The notes under the pieces: generated by a model
What the model was told of the DNA's origin: nothing
What the model saw: the letters and a program-made list of their open reading frames with translations, nothing else
The model's database searches: none
NCBI GenBank assembly: GCA_025464795.1
Contig: JAODNB010000057.1
Location: 1-6,460 of the forward strand
Length of the DNA stretch: 6,460 bases
Direction: 5' to 3'
DNA from: Frankiales bacterium
GTDB taxonomy: Bacteria > Actinomycetota > Actinomycetes > Mycobacteriales > SCTD01
In this document: in pieces, positions 5,697-6,460 of the stretch
How the letters are laid out: every line of letters begins with the position of its first letter
How positions within the stretch are numbered: position 1 is the first letter of the stretch
Made by a program: the position numbers and the translations under genes

Positions 5697-6460
5697 CAGG
5701 TCTCCCTGGGAAGTCCCAGGATGCGTTCACCGATCACGTTGCGCAGGACCTCTGTCGTGCCGCCCGCGATGGTCAGGCAGCGCGCGAACAGGTAGCCGTG
5801 CACGGCCTCCGGGGCATCACCGACGAGGATCCGCGAGCCGCTGAGCGACATCGCGAGCTCACCGATCCGCTGAGCGTGACTGCCCGACACGAGCTTGGCC
5901 AGGCTGGACTCCGCACCGGCACTCCCGGCGACCGCTCGAGCAGCCGAGCGCGTCGACAAGCAGCGCAGGGCGTGCCCTTCAGCGAGCGTCCGGGCCACCT
6001 CCCGGCGCTGGCCGGCGTCCGCTTCCGGGAGCAGGACCAGCAGCTCGTCCGCCGTGATGCCGGAGGAGCCGCCACCGATCGAGACGCGCTCGTTGCCGAG
6101 GACGGCCCTGGCGACCTTCCAGCCGTCGCCGATGGCGCCGACGACATCGGCGTCGGGAACGAACACCTCGTCGAAGAAGACCTCGTTGAACAGCGCCTCA
6201 CCGGTGATCTCACGAAGCGGTCGCACCTCGACACCGGGCGCCTGCATGTCGATCGCCATCATCGAGATGCCGGCGTGCTTAGCGGCCGCCGGATCAGTGC
6301 GGACGGTCGCCAGGCCGCGGTTGGAGTGCTGGGCGTCGCTGGTCCAGACCTTCTGGCCGGTGACGAGCCAGCCGCCCTCGGTGCGCACCGCCTTCGTGCT
6401 GATGGCGGCCGCGTCCGACCCCGCACCCGGCTCCGAGAACAGCTGGCACCAGCGCAGGTC
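5696..6460 (-). CDS. Acyl-CoA dehydrogenase, FadE-like (5' end outside window)
   Basis: The last 254 residues are present; the reading frame is open to the window edge, so about 120-150 N-terminal residues are missing. The signature WCQLFSEPGAGSD (residues 4-16 of the visible part) is the FAD/acyl-CoA strand motif of the family. It is followed by GQKVWTS (35-41), the middle beta domain with EVFFDEVFVPD (93-103), helix G with NERVSIG (123-129), and the C-terminal GGTTEVLRN...ERILGLPRE. These flavoenzymes oxidise acyl-CoA to enoyl-CoA, passing electrons to ETF. The position that holds catalytic Glu in medium-chain enzymes (YEGT) is here AGGT. The Glu in NERV (visible residue 124) aligns with the helix G base used by isovaleryl-CoA dehydrogenase-type enzymes and is the likely base. 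It heads the visible minus operon; a second acyl-CoA dehydrogenase subunit may lie just upstream, but this cannot be seen. Confidence 0.93.
   Translation of the reverse strand, partial: DLRWCQLFSEPGAGSDAAAISTKAVRTEGGWLVTGQKVWTSDAQHSNRGLATVRTDPAAAKHAGISMMAIDMQAPGVEVRPLREITGEALFNEVFFDEVFVPDADVVGAIGDGWKVARAVLGNERVSIGGGSSGITADELLVLLPEADAGQRREVARTLAEGHALRCLSTRSAARAVAGSAGAESSLAKLVSGSHAQRIGELAMSLSGSRILVGDAPEAVHGYLFARCLTIAGGTTEVLRNVIGERILGLPRET
5701..5707 (-). promoter_or_regulatory. Shine-Dalgarno site for the redoxin gene, inside the acyl-CoA dehydrogenase tail
   Basis: AGGGAGA on the minus strand lies 4 bases before ATG 5696, with its GGGAG core 5 bases away. It is embedded in the codons for the last Pro-Arg-Glu of the upstream gene and supports ATG 5696 as the start. 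Confidence 0.6.
5705..5720 (-). repeat. GC-rich inverted repeat overlapping a Shine-Dalgarno site
   Basis: On the minus strand CCTGGGACTTCCCAGG has 7-base arms that are exact reverse complements around a 2-base centre. In RNA it would fold as a 6-bp stem with a 4-base loop. The 3' arm ends in AGG, which is also the first part of the redoxin ribosome binding site. It lies in the last codons of the acyl-CoA dehydrogenase. It has no U-tract, so it is not an intrinsic terminator. A role in translational coupling is inference. Confidence 0.5.

Noticed and set aside
4920..5795. Plus-strand open frame of 291 codons opposite the redoxin gene
   Set aside because: It is antisense to a strongly supported gene, spans its junction with the acyl-CoA dehydrogenase gene, and shows no family motif.

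Overview
The window is a gene-dense piece of a high-GC genome, roughly two thirds G+C by eye with strong G/C bias at third codon positions and one GTG start. The gene families (zinc-independent MDR oxidoreductase, SDRs, FadE-like acyl-CoA dehydrogenase, limonene-epoxide-hydrolase-like proteins) suggest an actinobacterium such as a Nocardioides, Mycobacterium or Rhodococcus relative. That assignment is inference from composition and gene content. I see no rRNA, tRNA, CRISPR array, insertion sequence, integrase or origin, and no gene-free stretch longer than about 25 bases.

Plus strand (1-1503). The window opens in the last codons of what looks like a malic enzyme (1-103). Nine bases later comes a zinc-free medium-chain dehydrogenase/quinone oxidoreductase (113-1078). 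It is coupled by a TGATG stop/start to a small limonene-epoxide-hydrolase/SnoaL-like protein (1078-1503).

Minus strand (6460 down to 1500). Six genes run head to tail as one tight operon: acyl-CoA dehydrogenase (5' end outside the window), an unusual CxC redoxin with a TPR-like tail, a second limonene-epoxide-hydrolase-like protein, a solute-binding-protein-fold protein with no secretion signal, and two short-chain dehydrogenases. The junctions are overlaps of 1, 4 and 4 bases, a 24-base gap with a Shine-Dalgarno sequence, then a 4-base overlap. The two operons converge and share the palindrome CTAG (1500-1503) as both stop codons, so there is no intergenic space for a terminator.

Together the genes look like a catabolic or CoA-thioester island. 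The acyl-CoA dehydrogenase would introduce a double bond, the LEH/NTF2-fold proteins could bind, hydrate or open an intermediate, and the SDRs and MDR would move hydride on alcohol, ketone or enone groups. The substrate cannot be read from the sequence; a terpenoid-, steroid- or cyclic-type acid is a reasonable guess only. The least ordinary part is the tightly coupled trio CxC-redoxin, LEH-like protein and signal-less solute-binding fold, placed directly behind the acyl-CoA dehydrogenase. No transporter permease, ATPase or transcription factor is present in the window, and the promoters of both operons must lie outside it.
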